A DNA stretch of 45,291 nucleotides from an uncultured Collinsella sp. (GCA_900539735.1 UQDE01000016.1:1-45291), one strand, 5' to 3'; shown: positions 1 to 8,034, numbered from the stretch's first letter. The notes: a model not told the origin generated them from the letters alone. Made by a program: numbers and translations.

Positions 1-29
1 AGGCGGCGAGTTAGCCGGCAGGTCGGCAT
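1..29 (-). CDS. Possible 5' end of a gene leaving the window
   Basis: An ATG on the minus strand (bases 29-27) is preceded at a normal distance by an AGGA-type ribosome binding site (bases 35-38 on the plus strand read TCCT) and stays open to the window edge, giving MPTCRLTRR. Nothing can be said about the product. The gene would be divergent from the DJ-1 gene. This is a weak call based only on the start context. Confidence 0.25.
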
Positions 30-158
30 GTCAATCCTGGTCTAACAGAGCCTTATTTAATCCCCGTCCCTTTTAAACATTGGGAAATCGAGCGTGGCAA
101 GCGGGGGTCTTCGGGGTATAAGACGGCTAATTGTATGCCGCCTATGAAAGGAACCCTC

Positions 159-701
159 ATGCCCAGCGTTGCCGTTCTCGCCGCCGATGGCTTTGAAACT
201 ATTGAATGCTTGACCATGGTCGATGTCATGCGTCGCGGCGGCGTGCGTGCCACGCTCGTCTCAATCATGCCCACGCGCGAGGTCGTAAGCTCGCTGCAGA
301 TCCCCGTGACCTGCGATGCGCTCTTTGATGAGATCAACTTTGACGAGTACGACTGCGTCGTGCTGCCCGGCGGCCTGCCCGGTGCCACCAACCTGCGCGC
401 AGATCAGCGCGTCTGCGACGTGGTCTGCGAGTTCGCCGCAACCAAGCACGTCGCCGCCATCTGCGCCGCCCCGTTTATCCTGGGCGAGCTCGACCTGCTC
501 GAGGGGCGCCATGCCACGTGCTTCCCTGGCTTTGAGAAAAGCTTCCCCGAAGGCGCCTATACCGGCGAGAAGGTCACGCAAGACGGCAACATCATCACTG
601 CCAGCGGCATGGCACAGTCCCTCCCCTTTGCATTGGAGCTGCTGCGTACGCTCGCCGGCGACAAGGCCGTCGAGAAGGTCGCCGAGGGCATCCAACTATG
701 A
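159..701 (+). CDS. DJ-1/PfpI family protein (ThiJ-like)
   Basis: This is a 180-residue protein of the DJ-1/PfpI superfamily, whose members are small cytosolic proteins acting as deglycases, chaperones or hydrolases in stress protection; the exact activity cannot be told from sequence. The N-terminal strand and turn (VAVLAADGFETIE) carries the usual acidic residue (about E16), the VVLPGGLPG motif lies at about 67-75, and the nucleophile-elbow cysteine is C102 in AAICAAP. Length fits single-domain DJ-1 proteins. The ATG at 135 is also in frame, but AAAGGA at 146-151 sits 7 bases before the ATG at 159, so 159 is preferred. The stop overlaps the start of maf by four bases (ATGA), implying translational coupling. 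Confidence 0.9.
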   Translation: MPSVAVLAADGFETIECLTMVDVMRRGGVRATLVSIMPTREVVSSLQIPVTCDALFDEINFDEYDCVVLPGGLPGATNLRADQRVCDVVCEFAATKHVAAICAAPFILGELDLLEGRHATCFPGFEKSFPEGAYTGEKVTQDGNIITASGMAQSLPFALELLRTLAGDKAVEKVAEGIQL

Positions 702-1279
702 TTTTGGCTTCGCAATCGCCGCGCCGCATAGAGCTGATGCGCGAGGCAGGCTACAACATTCGCGTGATTCCCGCGGATATCGACGAAACGCCCTTTGATG
801 GCGAGGCCCCGCTCACGCTTGTCGAGCGCTTGGCACGCGCCAAGGCGGCTGCCGTTGCTGCCGAGTATGCCGAGCCCAATGAGCTGACGGTCGCGGCCGA
901 CACCATCGTCACCTTTGACGGCAAGATTCTGGGCAAGCCGGCAACCGAGGACGAGGCGCGCACTATGCTCCGTGAGCTTTCGGGCCGCACGCACCAGGTC
1001 GCAACCGGCGTCTGCATCGTTAAGGCAGGCGATACGGCCGGCCCGCATGCCGCCGAAAGCCTGTCCTTTGTCGATGTGACCGACGTGACGTTCTACGAGC
1101 TCACCGACGAGCAGATCGAGCACTACGTCGCCTCGGGTGAGCCCATGGACAAGGCCGGCGCCTACGGCATTCAGGGCACAGGAGGACGCATGCTCGTGCA
1201 CGATATTTCGGGCGACTTCTATAACGTGGTGGGCCTACCCATCGCCCGCGTCGCGCGCGCGATTCAAAAACTCTCGTAA
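698..1279 (+). CDS. maf: Maf family nucleotide pyrophosphatase
   Basis: This 193-residue protein belongs to the Maf/HAM1-like nucleoside triphosphate pyrophosphatases, which hydrolyse non-canonical or excess nucleotides (dTTP, UTP and modified forms) to monophosphates in the cytosol. The family signature is present: SQSPRR at residues 5-10, the E/K-rich segment RLARAKA, the catalytic-acid region AADTIV (D68) followed by GKPATEDEAR, and SGRTHQVATGV. The downstream GAYGIQGTGG motif is also typical. Length matches the family. It overlaps the DJ-1 gene by four bases, so the two are probably one transcript. The subfamily (dTTP/UTP versus 7-methyl-GTP) is not resolved; the short-form motifs suggest YhdE type. 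Confidence 0.93.
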   Translation: MILASQSPRRIELMREAGYNIRVIPADIDETPFDGEAPLTLVERLARAKAAAVAAEYAEPNELTVAADTIVTFDGKILGKPATEDEARTMLRELSGRTHQVATGVCIVKAGDTAGPHAAESLSFVDVTDVTFYELTDEQIEHYVASGEPMDKAGAYGIQGTGGRMLVHDISGDFYNVVGLPIARVARAIQKLS

Positions 1280-1380
1280 TTGCATCTGGCGCTGGGTATC
1301 CCCCGGCGCCTACAATTTTGGCGTACCGTACGGATCCCGACCGGGCACAAGGCGCGGCGGAAAACCGATAGGAGTTAAAC

Positions 1381-2382
1381 ATGGATACACTGCTCGAGGC
1401 CATTGACGTCTGCGATGTCGATGGCTTTTGCTATGGCAACTATACGAACGAGGAGGCCGGCACCGGTTGCACCGTAATCGTGGCACCCGAGGGCGCCACC
1501 GGCGGTGTTGACGTTCGCGGCGGTGCTCCCGCTTCGCGCGAAACCGACCTGCTGCGACCTGAGAACACCGTCGACAAGGTCCACGCCGTCTGCCTTTCGG
1601 GCGGATCGGCCTTTGGCCTCGAGGCTGCAAGCGGCGTCGCTCGCGAGCTTGAGAGCCGCGGCATCGGCCTTCCCGTCGGCCCCACGCAGGTGCCTATCGT
1701 GTGCTCCAGCTGCATCTTCGACCTTGCCTTTGGCGACCCCACCGTGCGCCCCGACATTGAGGCCGGCATCGCCGCCGTGTGCGAAGCACTCGACCACACC
1801 CCCACCAAGCTCGAACAGGGCAACGTAGGCGCCGGTACGGGCGCCACCGTGGGTAAGCTCATGGGGCCCGCCACCTGCATGAAGGCCGGCCTTGGAGCTG
1901 CCGCCGTGGCACTCGGCCCCATCAAGGTGGGCGCCGTGGTCTCGGTCAACGCCTGCGGCAACGTTGTCGACCCCTTCACCGGCGAGTGGGTCGCCGGTAT
2001 GCGCGCCGCGGCCGATAGCGACCAGATCGTCGACATGGAACTCGCAGCCTTTGCCGCCGCCGGATCCATGCAGATGCCGCTCGACCGCACCAACACCACC
2101 ATCAGCTGCATCGTCACCAACGTGGAACTCACTAAGGCACAAGCCACCAAGGTCTCCCAGATGGCCGCAGACGCCTACGCACACGCCATCCGTCCCACGC
2201 ACACCACCAACGACGGCGACACCATCTACACCCTCGCCAGCGGCAAACTGGGCGCCCAGGCAAGCGCCGCCGTTCCCCTAGACTTACTGGGTATGCTCGC
2301 CGTAAGGGCCCTACAGACCGCCATCGTAAACGGAGCCAAAACCGCCAAAACCTCCCACGGCATCCCCGGCGCCGCGAAGTAG
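1381..2382 (+). CDS. P1-family peptidase (DmpA/NylC-type Ntn hydrolase)
   Basis: This 333-residue protein resembles the P1 (MEROPS S58) family of self-cleaving aminopeptidases and amidases that includes DmpA, BapA and the nylon oligomer hydrolase NylC. Typical blocks are visible: GGAPASRETDLLRPENTVDKVHA near 47-69, LSGGSAFGL near 72-80, the glycine-rich GNVGAGTGATVGK near 148-159, and VVSVNACGNVVDPFTG. The segment N238-T239-T240 (RTNTTISC) matches the autocleavage site in NylC-like members, so T239 is the predicted nucleophile exposed by self-cleavage. No signal peptide is visible, so it should be cytosolic. An AGGAG at 1370-1374 precedes the ATG by 6 bases. The substrate is unknown; D-amino or beta-peptides are known for some relatives. 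Confidence 0.88.
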   Translation: MDTLLEAIDVCDVDGFCYGNYTNEEAGTGCTVIVAPEGATGGVDVRGGAPASRETDLLRPENTVDKVHAVCLSGGSAFGLEAASGVARELESRGIGLPVGPTQVPIVCSSCIFDLAFGDPTVRPDIEAGIAAVCEALDHTPTKLEQGNVGAGTGATVGKLMGPATCMKAGLGAAAVALGPIKVGAVVSVNACGNVVDPFTGEWVAGMRAAADSDQIVDMELAAFAAAGSMQMPLDRTNTTISCIVTNVELTKAQATKVSQMAADAYAHAIRPTHTTNDGDTIYTLASGKLGAQASAAVPLDLLGMLAVRALQTAIVNGAKTAKTSHGIPGAAK

Positions 2383-2394
2383 CCTAACCTGACC

Positions 2395-2519
2395 GGTTAC
2401 CCGGTGGGGCTTGGTTATGTTTGCTGCTCTACAGTCCTGACTCGCACGAAGAACACATTAAGTGTTCTTCGGCTCGTGCGGAACTCGCGACAAACATAAC
2501 CAAGCCCCACCGGGCAACC
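2395..2519. repeat. Nested palindrome, family A copy 1
   Basis: Outer arms of 29 bases (2395-2423 and 2491-2519) are complementary with a single mismatch. Inside lies a second hairpin, GAAGAACAC (2449-2457) against GTGTTCTTC (2462-2470), flanked by CGCACGA and TCGTGCG. There is no T-run, so it is not a normal intrinsic terminator. It lies between the convergent ends of the P1 peptidase and the glycosyltransferase. Its inner part is homologous, in inverted orientation, to the copy at 2613-2722. Confidence 0.85.
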
Positions 2520-2612
2520 TACCAACCAGATTCTTTTCAGCCCAGGCCCCTGTGTACCGCGCGTCGAAGATCTTCAAATTCAGGCAGCCTGACAATCGAT
2601 TCTTATAGCAGA

Positions 2613-2722
2613 GGCCCCTTGGCCTTTAGTTTGATACAAGTTCCGCACGAGCCGGAAAGCACTTAATGTGCTTTCCGTGCGAGCAGGACTGTTCGCAGTA
2701 GCAAACTAAAGGCCAAGGGGCC
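2613..2722. repeat. Nested palindrome, family A copy 2
   Basis: Outer arms of 21 bases (2613-2633 and 2702-2722) are perfectly complementary and unrelated to the arms of copy 1. The inner hairpin is GGAAAGCAC (2653-2661) against GTGCTTTCC (2667-2675), inside the conserved flanks GTTCCGCACGAGCCG and CGTGCGAG-CAGGACTGT. Together the two copies fill most of the 372-base gap 2383-2754, which otherwise holds no gene I can support. Confidence 0.85.
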
Positions 2723-2754
2723 CAGTCAACCTATCAGCAGCGATTACTCAACAG

Positions 2755-3786
2755 TTAGTTGAATTTGAAGATCTTAGAGGCAAGACGGTATAGGCCGAGT
2801 GTGGTTTTGTCTCCGGCCCGTCCGCGCAGATTGGTAAAGAAGCCCACCACGCCGTAACGTGCACGACGATACATACGCTCGTCATAGGCCTTCAAATCAT
2901 TCCACAGCGTCTTTAGGCGCTCGTCGGCACAATCCTCGTCGGAAAGCTTGGTGAGCACCGAGCAGATCGCCATCATCATGGTGAAGTAGCCCATCATGTA
3001 CGAACGCAGACGCGACGACTCGACATCGCTGTACAGGTGGTACGACTCCATCATGATACGCGTAACACGGAACTGCTGGTCCAGACGCTTGACCATCGTG
3101 GCCTCGTTGACACTCTGGCCCTCGCGACCGATAAAGTAGCGATAGAGGTCGATGTCGGCGTAGTACATGGTCTTGCAACGCGGCAGCGGCACGTAGGCGT
3201 AGATGTTGTCCACATAGAACGTGTGCGGCGGCATGGGAAGGTTGGACTCGCGCAGCACGTCCGTGCGATAGCACAGGCTGTGCATGAGCAGATTCTGGTC
3301 CAGACGGAAATGGCCGATCTGGTCCCAGGTAAAGATCTTTTTTCGAGGCAGGGCAAACTTGTAACCAATGGCCGTATGCGTACCCTCGTAAACCTTCTCG
3401 TACACGTAGTTCGAGATAAACAGGTCAACGCGCTGGTCGCGCTCTTCAAAGCCGCGCAGAATCGACAGCATGGTCGAAAGGGCAGCGCCGTCAAGCCAGT
3501 CGTCCGAGTCGACAACCTTGTAGTAGGTGCCCTGCGCCTCGCGCAGACCCGAAAGGACGGCAATACCGTGGCCGCCATTCTCCTGGTGCACCGCGCGGAT
3601 GATTCCAGGATAACGGGCCTCCCACTCGTCGGCCTTGGCGGCCGTCTCGTCCTTGGAGCCGTCGTCCACTACGATAATCTCGATATCGGTGGCGTAATTG
3701 CTCCCCTCCAAGATGGAGGTGATGCAATGGTCCATGTCCTTGGCGGCGTTATACGAGGGAATACCGAATGTTATGACTTTATGCAT
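2755..3786 (-). CDS. Family 2 glycosyltransferase
   Basis: This 343-residue protein is a GT-A fold glycosyltransferase of family 2, transferring a sugar from a nucleotide donor at the cytosolic membrane face. The N-terminus KVITFGIPSYNAAKDMDHCI is typical, with the nucleotide-binding acidic motif VVDDGS at 39-44 and the metal-binding DSDDW at 93-97. The C-terminal part (about 200-343) has no motif I recognise and no clear membrane segment. An ATG at 3804 is in frame, but starting at 3786 places the family N-terminus at residue 2; neither has a strong ribosome binding site. The start overlaps the end of glf by eight bases (ATGCATAA), so the two are co-translated. Next to glf, a galactofuranose or related cell-surface glycan role is likely. 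Confidence 0.9.
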   Translation of the reverse strand: MHKVITFGIPSYNAAKDMDHCITSILEGSNYATDIEIIVVDDGSKDETAAKADEWEARYPGIIRAVHQENGGHGIAVLSGLREAQGTYYKVVDSDDWLDGAALSTMLSILRGFEERDQRVDLFISNYVYEKVYEGTHTAIGYKFALPRKKIFTWDQIGHFRLDQNLLMHSLCYRTDVLRESNLPMPPHTFYVDNIYAYVPLPRCKTMYYADIDLYRYFIGREGQSVNEATMVKRLDQQFRVTRIMMESYHLYSDVESSRLRSYMMGYFTMMMAICSVLTKLSDEDCADERLKTLWNDLKAYDERMYRRARYGVVGFFTNLRGRAGDKTTLGLYRLASKIFKFN

Positions 3787-4981
3787 GGCAGGCGATAATC
3801 TCATCCGAAAGATCGAGGGCGGAATTGGTCACAGCGTCCATATCGTAGTAACGATACTCGGCCAGACGACCCACCGGGTGGAAGTTCGTCAGGTTCTGGA
3901 CGCGCTCAAGATAGCGCTCATAGAGCTCACGGTTCTCGGGCTCAAGAATGGCGTAGTACGGTGTCTCGCCCGAGCCGGGCGTATAGGCCTTGGAGTACTC
4001 CTTCATGATGGTGGTCTTGCCGGGCAGGACCTGACCGGTCATGTTCTTGAACTCGGTGATACGCGTGTAGTCCTCGCTCGTGGTGTAGTTGACGGTGCCC
4101 ACGGGCTGGAACTGGTCCATTTCGAGCGTCTCGAACTTCATATCGAGCGTGCGGTACGGCAACGCACCCAAGTCGAGGTTGAACAGCTCGTCGAGTGGAC
4201 CGGTATAGACAATCTCGCCACCATAGACCTTGCCGTCGATCTTGACGGTGGTCTCGTCGATCTCAAAGAGATCGCGGGCGTCCACGTCGCAGAACACGTC
4301 GATCAGGTCGTGGTCGAGCATGTGCTCAAAGAGCGCCGTGTAGCCCTCCTGCGGCATGCCCTGGAAGGGGGCTTGCGGGAAGTAGCGGTCATCATCGCCC
4401 ACAAAGACGGGAACGCGGCCGGTGATCGAGGGATCGATCTGATCGGGCGTCTGGCCCCACTGCTTCATGGTGTAATGCAAAAAGACGTTCTCGTAGACGT
4501 AATCGGCGACCTCGGCCAAGTCGGGGTCGTTCTTCTTACGCAGCTCCATAATGGGCACCTTGACATCCTTGCCAAAGGTCTCCACGAGCTTCTGATACAG
4601 CTCCTCGCCGCGCTCGTCACCAAAGGCGAGCTTAAGACTCGCATGGTTGAAGGGCACGGGCATAAGGGTACCGTTGATGTTGGCGAGCACCTTGTGCTGA
4701 TAATCCGTCCACTTGGTAAAGCGCGACAGGAAATTGTGCACGCGCTCGTTAAAGGTGTGATAGATATGCGGACCGTACTCGTGAATCAGGATTCCGGCCT
4801 CGTCAGTGCAGTCATAGGCATTGCCCGCAATGTGGCTACGGCGCTCCAAAACGGCAACACGATAGCCGATGGTCTCGGCAAGACGGCGGGCGCAAACGGC
4901 ACCGGCATATCCAGCACCGACGACAATCATGTCGTACGCGCCGGCGTTAAAGCCTTCAGGCAGGCCTGAGGTAATCTGCAT
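3779..4981 (-). CDS. glf: UDP-galactopyranose mutase
   Basis: This 400-residue flavoenzyme interconverts UDP-galactopyranose and UDP-galactofuranose, the donor for galactofuranose in surface polysaccharides. The FAD-binding dinucleotide fold VVGAGYAGAVCARRL is at about 20-33, followed by the ERRSHIAGNAYD motif (47-58) and the substrate/flavin-contact segment HEYGPHIYHT (67-76). YTGPLDELF and the FKNMTGQVLP region near the C-terminus are also typical. There is a 12-residue N-terminal extension before the usual family start (YDMIVVGAG), supported by the absence of a better start. It is the first gene of a two-gene minus-strand unit with the glycosyltransferase. A candidate promoter lies at 5060-5065. 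Confidence 0.96.
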   Translation of the reverse strand: MQITSGLPEGFNAGAYDMIVVGAGYAGAVCARRLAETIGYRVAVLERRSHIAGNAYDCTDEAGILIHEYGPHIYHTFNERVHNFLSRFTKWTDYQHKVLANINGTLMPVPFNHASLKLAFGDERGEELYQKLVETFGKDVKVPIMELRKKNDPDLAEVADYVYENVFLHYTMKQWGQTPDQIDPSITGRVPVFVGDDDRYFPQAPFQGMPQEGYTALFEHMLDHDLIDVFCDVDARDLFEIDETTVKIDGKVYGGEIVYTGPLDELFNLDLGALPYRTLDMKFETLEMDQFQPVGTVNYTTSEDYTRITEFKNMTGQVLPGKTTIMKEYSKAYTPGSGETPYYAILEPENRELYERYLERVQNLTNFHPVGRLAEYRYYDMDAVTNSALDLSDEIIACHA

Positions 4982-5055
4982 CGATACTCCTTGTCAAAAG
5001 CCACGGGCTCGTTAGCTGGGCTTTTCTCGAACATTCTTCGAGACATATTTATCAG

Positions 5056-5088
5056 AGCGATTATAGCGCTAATGCGTCCTATAATGAG
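5056..5088. promoter_or_regulatory. Candidate divergent promoters between glf and pta
   Basis: A TATAAT on the plus strand at 5080-5085 faces pta, and a TATAAT on the minus strand at 5065-5060 faces glf. Neither has a good -35 at 17 bases, so the assignment rests on the -10 boxes and the local AT-richness. In the pta leader, ACCCGCT (5141-5147) and AGCGGGT (5151-5157) form a short hairpin before the ribosome binding site AAGGAG (5203-5208). Confidence 0.45.
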
Positions 5089-5212
5089 CTTGCCACACAA
5101 GGAAAGCTCAAGCACCGCGGCGAACATAATTGAAAGGTAGACCCGCTAGCAGCGGGTTTATTCGTGAACAGCCGGGCGCCTGGAGCTTAGCGAAACGCTT
5201 GTAAGGAGTAAC

Positions 5213-6193
5213 ATGAGCGATTTCCTAAACCGTATGAAGTCTGCCGCCAAGGCCGACCTTAAGACGATCGTCCTGCCCGAGGGCGAGGATCCGCGCACTA
5301 TCGTCGCGGCCACCAAGATCATCGAGGAGGGCCTGGCAAAGATCGTCATCCTGGGCAACCCCGACGAGATCAACGTTCCCGGCGCTACCGTCATCGACCC
5401 GCGCAATGCCGAGAAGCACGAGGAGTATGCGCAGAAGTTTGCTGAGCTCCGCGCCAAGAAGGGTGTTACCATCGAGCAGGCTCGCGCCCAGGTGATGGAC
5501 GCCACCTACTTTGGCACCATGATGGTCAAGATGGGCGACGCCGACGGCCTGGTCTCCGGCGCCTGCCACTCCACCGCCGACACCCTGCGCCCTGCGCTTC
5601 AGATCCTCAAGACCGCCCCGGGCACCAAGCTGGTCTCGGCCTTCTTCGTGATGTGCACCGACACCCCGCAGTTCGGTACCGACGGCACGCTGATCTTCGC
5701 CGACTGCGGCCTCAACATCAACCCGTCCTCCGACGAGCTCTCCGAGATCGCCATCGCCTCCGCTCACTCCTGGTCCACCTTCATGGGCAACGTTGAGCCG
5801 CACGTGGCCATGCTCTCCTACTCCACCATGGGCTCCGCCGGCGGCGAGGTCGCCAAGAAGGTCCAAGAGGCCGTAAAGTTCTGCAAGGAGAAGGCTCCCG
5901 AGCTCGCCATCGACGGCGACCTGCAGCTCGATGCCGCTATCGTCCCCACTGTCGCCCAGCTCAAGGCTCCCGGCTCCTCCGTTGCCGGCAAGGCCAACGT
6001 GCTCGTGTTCCCCGACCTCGAGGCCGGCAACATCGGCTACAAGCTGGTCCAGCGCTTCGCCGGCGCCGACGCCTACGGCCCCATCCTGCAGGGCATCGCC
6101 AAGCCGGTCAACGATCTGTCGCGCGGCTGCTCTGCCGACGACATCGTGGGTGTCGTGGCCATCACCGCCGTCCAGGCTCAGATGGCTGAGTAG
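5213..6193 (+). CDS. pta: Phosphate acetyltransferase
   Basis: This 326-residue cytosolic enzyme converts acetyl-CoA and phosphate to acetyl phosphate and CoA, the first step of acetate fermentation. It is the short, catalytic-domain-only form: LKTIVLPEGEDPR near the N-terminus, the GLVSGACHSTADTLRPALQI block at about 112-131, GTLIFADCGLNINPS, SYSTMGSAGGE, FPDLEAGNIGYKLVQR and the C-terminal NDLSRGCSADDIV motif. AAGGAG lies 4 bases before the ATG. It faces the two acetate kinase genes convergently rather than sitting in an operon with them, with a 548-base gap rich in palindromes between. Confidence 0.97.
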   Translation: MSDFLNRMKSAAKADLKTIVLPEGEDPRTIVAATKIIEEGLAKIVILGNPDEINVPGATVIDPRNAEKHEEYAQKFAELRAKKGVTIEQARAQVMDATYFGTMMVKMGDADGLVSGACHSTADTLRPALQILKTAPGTKLVSAFFVMCTDTPQFGTDGTLIFADCGLNINPSSDELSEIAIASAHSWSTFMGNVEPHVAMLSYSTMGSAGGEVAKKVQEAVKFCKEKAPELAIDGDLQLDAAIVPTVAQLKAPGSSVAGKANVLVFPDLEAGNIGYKLVQRFAGADAYGPILQGIAKPVNDLSRGCSADDIVGVVAITAVQAQMAE

Positions 6194-6208
6194 CAGACAT
6201 ATCCCCTC

Positions 6209-6335
6209 GGGACCCTACAGGGTAAAGCTCTGAAAACGTCCTCGGACATGTCGGAAGCCCCCGCTGCGCACTACGTGCGGCGGGGGCTTCCTCCGTCCTG
6301 CGGAAAGTTTTCAGAGCTTTACCCTGTAGGGTCCC
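6209..6335. repeat. Nested palindrome between pta and ackA
   Basis: Outer arms of 29 bases (6209-6237 and 6307-6335) are perfectly complementary. The inner hairpin pairs 6253-6271 with 6275-6291 (GGAAGCCCCCGC against GCGGGGGCTTCC) around a CAC-TAC-GTG apex. No T-run follows either arm. The build is the same as the family A elements: unique perfect outer arms and a separate strong inner hairpin. Confidence 0.85.
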
Positions 6336-6364
6336 TGCCGCCACGTAGCAATCAGGGTATCTGG

Positions 6365-6676
6365 GGTGGACGGCGGCTTGGCTACGAGCTAGGGCTGAAA
6401 ATCTGAATGAATGGGTGCCGTTGCTGGAGGGTCAAACGATGCAGATATGGTCACTTTGGGACCGAAATGTTGGCTGCGGTTCGATGTCTGGCCACCGGAA
6501 AGTGTGTCCCGGTTTGGAGGCGAATTGTGGGATGTAGCTTCCGCTTGGGGGCTGTTTGGGAAACTGTGGACCGGAATTTTGCTTTATTGTGGGTCGCACT
6601 TTCCGCAACGTGCCTCAACCGGAAAGCGTGTCCCAGTATTTGGGCTCGAAATGGGATGGGGTTTCCGCCGTCCACC
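6365..6676. repeat. Gap with 12-base inverted repeats and degenerate direct repeats
   Basis: GGTGGACGGCGG (6365-6376) and CCGCCGTCCACC (6665-6676) are perfect inverted repeats enclosing about 290 bases. Inside, two imperfect 50-base direct repeats run at 6494-6543 and 6618-6667, both beginning ACCGGAAAG-GTGTCCC and ending TTTCCG or CTTCCG. A partial inverted copy, GGGTCGCACTTTCCG, lies at about 6591-6605. Open frames here are short, lack good starts and share no recognisable domain, so no gene is called. Confidence 0.6.
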
Positions 6677-6685
6677 TGCTAGCAA

Positions 6686-6719
6686 AAAGGCCTCCGGAGC
6701 TGTTGCTCTGGAGGCCTTT
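6686..6719 (-). terminator. Intrinsic terminator of the first ackA
   Basis: AAAGGCCTCCGGAGC (6686-6700) pairs with GCTCTGGAGGCCTTT (6705-6719) around a TGTT loop; on the minus strand the stem is followed by a run of Ts, right after the stop of the gene at 6742-7920. Confidence 0.85.
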
Positions 6720-6741
6720 CGTTTACTTGCAAATGCGCGCG

Positions 6742-7920
6742 TTAGTTGTTCTTGGTCAGGCGCTCGACGTCGTGGGCGATCATGTATTCCTCGTCGGTGG
6801 GGATGACCATGACCGTGACGGCGGAACCGGCGGCGCTGATGACCTGCGGGCCGTTGCCCACGGCCTCGCGGTTCTTGTTGTTGTCGATGCGTACGCCCAG
6901 CCACTCAAAGCAGTCGCAGAAGGCCTTGCGGATCGACCAGTCGTTCTCGCCGATGCCAGCGGTAAAGGTGATGGTGTCCACGCCCGCCATGGAAGCGATC
7001 ATGGAGCCGGCCTGCTGCATGGCCTTGTAGGCGAACATATCGAAGGCGAGCAGGCAGCGCTCGTCGCCCTCAGAGGCGCGTGTACGGATGTCGCGGGCGT
7101 CGTTGGAGATGCCCGAGATGGCAAGCAGACCAGACTGCTTGTTCATCATGTCATCGACTTCCTGATAGCTGTATCCGCCCTCGCGCTGAAGATAGCACAC
7201 GGTGGCCGGGTCGATGGAACCGCAACGGGTACCCATCATCAGACCGTCAAGCGGCGTGAGGCCCATCGTGGTGTCGCGGCACACGCCGTCCTCGATAGCA
7301 GCAAGCGAAGCACCGTTACCCAAATGGCACGAAAGCAGACGGTGGCAGCGCGAACCCAGGATCTCCTTGGCCATCATCCACTCATAGCGGTGGCTCGTGC
7401 CGTGAGCGCCGTACTTGCGCACGTGGTACTTGTCGCACACGTCCTTGGGCAGCGCGTAGGTATAGGCGACCTCGGGCATGGTCATGTGGAACGAGGTGTC
7501 GAAGACCGCCACGTTGGGCAGCTCCGGATACTTCTCGCGGCAATACTCAATCGCCGCGGCCTCGCCGTAGTTGTGCAGCGGGGCGAGCGGGGCCACCTCG
7601 AGAATCTTGGCCATAACCTCGTCGTCGACAACTGCGGAATCATCGAAGTGCCAGCCGCCCTGAACGATACGATGACCAATGCCATCAATCGTAAAGTCGG
7701 TCTTCTCAAGCTCCTCGAGCACGCGAGCGATAGCAGAGCGATGATCGGGGAAAGGGACCTCCTCGGTCTGCTTGGCGCCACCGTTCTCGGAGTGGCCAAA
7801 GATGCCCATGTCCGAACCGATACGTTCGCAGTTGCCCTTGGCGAAAACCTCGCGGGTATCGGTATCCAAAAGCTGATATTTAAGGCTTGAGCTGCCGGCG
7901 TTGACAACAAGTACGTTCAT
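6742..7920 (-). CDS. ackA: Acetate kinase (copy 1)
   Basis: This 392-residue cytosolic kinase makes ATP and acetate from acetyl phosphate and ADP. It has the ASKHA-fold signature VVNAGSSSLKY (N7), the substrate arginine R84 in GIGHRIVQGG, catalytic D141 in FDTSFHMTMP, H173 in YGAHGTSH, the GLTPLDGLMMGTR arginine loop and IPTDEEYMIA with the metal-binding glutamate near the C-terminus. Two residues differ from the textbook pattern in both copies here: GHR-VVHGG reads GHR-IVQGG, and GTRSGDIDP reads GTRCGSIDP. AAGGAG precedes the ATG. A second, parallel acetate kinase lies just upstream on the same strand, separated by a terminator and an operator-like palindrome. Confidence 0.95.
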   Translation of the reverse strand: MNVLVVNAGSSSLKYQLLDTDTREVFAKGNCERIGSDMGIFGHSENGGAKQTEEVPFPDHRSAIARVLEELEKTDFTIDGIGHRIVQGGWHFDDSAVVDDEVMAKILEVAPLAPLHNYGEAAAIEYCREKYPELPNVAVFDTSFHMTMPEVAYTYALPKDVCDKYHVRKYGAHGTSHRYEWMMAKEILGSRCHRLLSCHLGNGASLAAIEDGVCRDTTMGLTPLDGLMMGTRCGSIDPATVCYLQREGGYSYQEVDDMMNKQSGLLAISGISNDARDIRTRASEGDERCLLAFDMFAYKAMQQAGSMIASMAGVDTITFTAGIGENDWSIRKAFCDCFEWLGVRIDNNKNREAVGNGPQVISAAGSAVTVMVIPTDEEYMIAHDVERLTKNN

Positions 7921-7995
7921 GAGACTCCTTTGCAGTGCAATACGGTCGACGCAGACCCCTTAAGGCGGCCGCATTTTAATAAGAAGTTATCACAA

Positions 7996-8015
7996 CTTGA
8001 TAAATAGCTATCAAG
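7996..8015. promoter_or_regulatory. Operator-like palindrome upstream of ackA copy 1
   Basis: CTTGATA (7996-8002) and TATCAAG (8009-8015) form a perfect 7-base inverted repeat with a 6-base spacer in an AT-rich stretch 76 bases before the start codon. On the minus strand TTGATA with a 17-base spacer to GATAAC could be a weak promoter overlapping it. The binding protein is unknown. Confidence 0.4.
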
Positions 8016-8034
8016 CATATCGCCCAACGAGCGC

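Noticed and set aside
1288..1316. GGCGC/GCGCC hairpin and TACAAT after maf
   Set aside because: The stem is short and bulged, the T-run is displaced, and no -35 fits the TACAAT, so neither a terminator nor a promoter can be supported.
3698..4969. Long plus-strand open frame of 423 codons opposite glf
   Set aside because: It is the antisense shadow of a GC-rich gene; glf on the other strand has clear family motifs throughout, and the shadow has low-complexity Val/Leu/His-rich composition.
6407..6806. Overlapping short open frames between pta and ackA
   Set aside because: They lack convincing start sites, run across repeats and the ackA terminator, and encode no recognisable domain.
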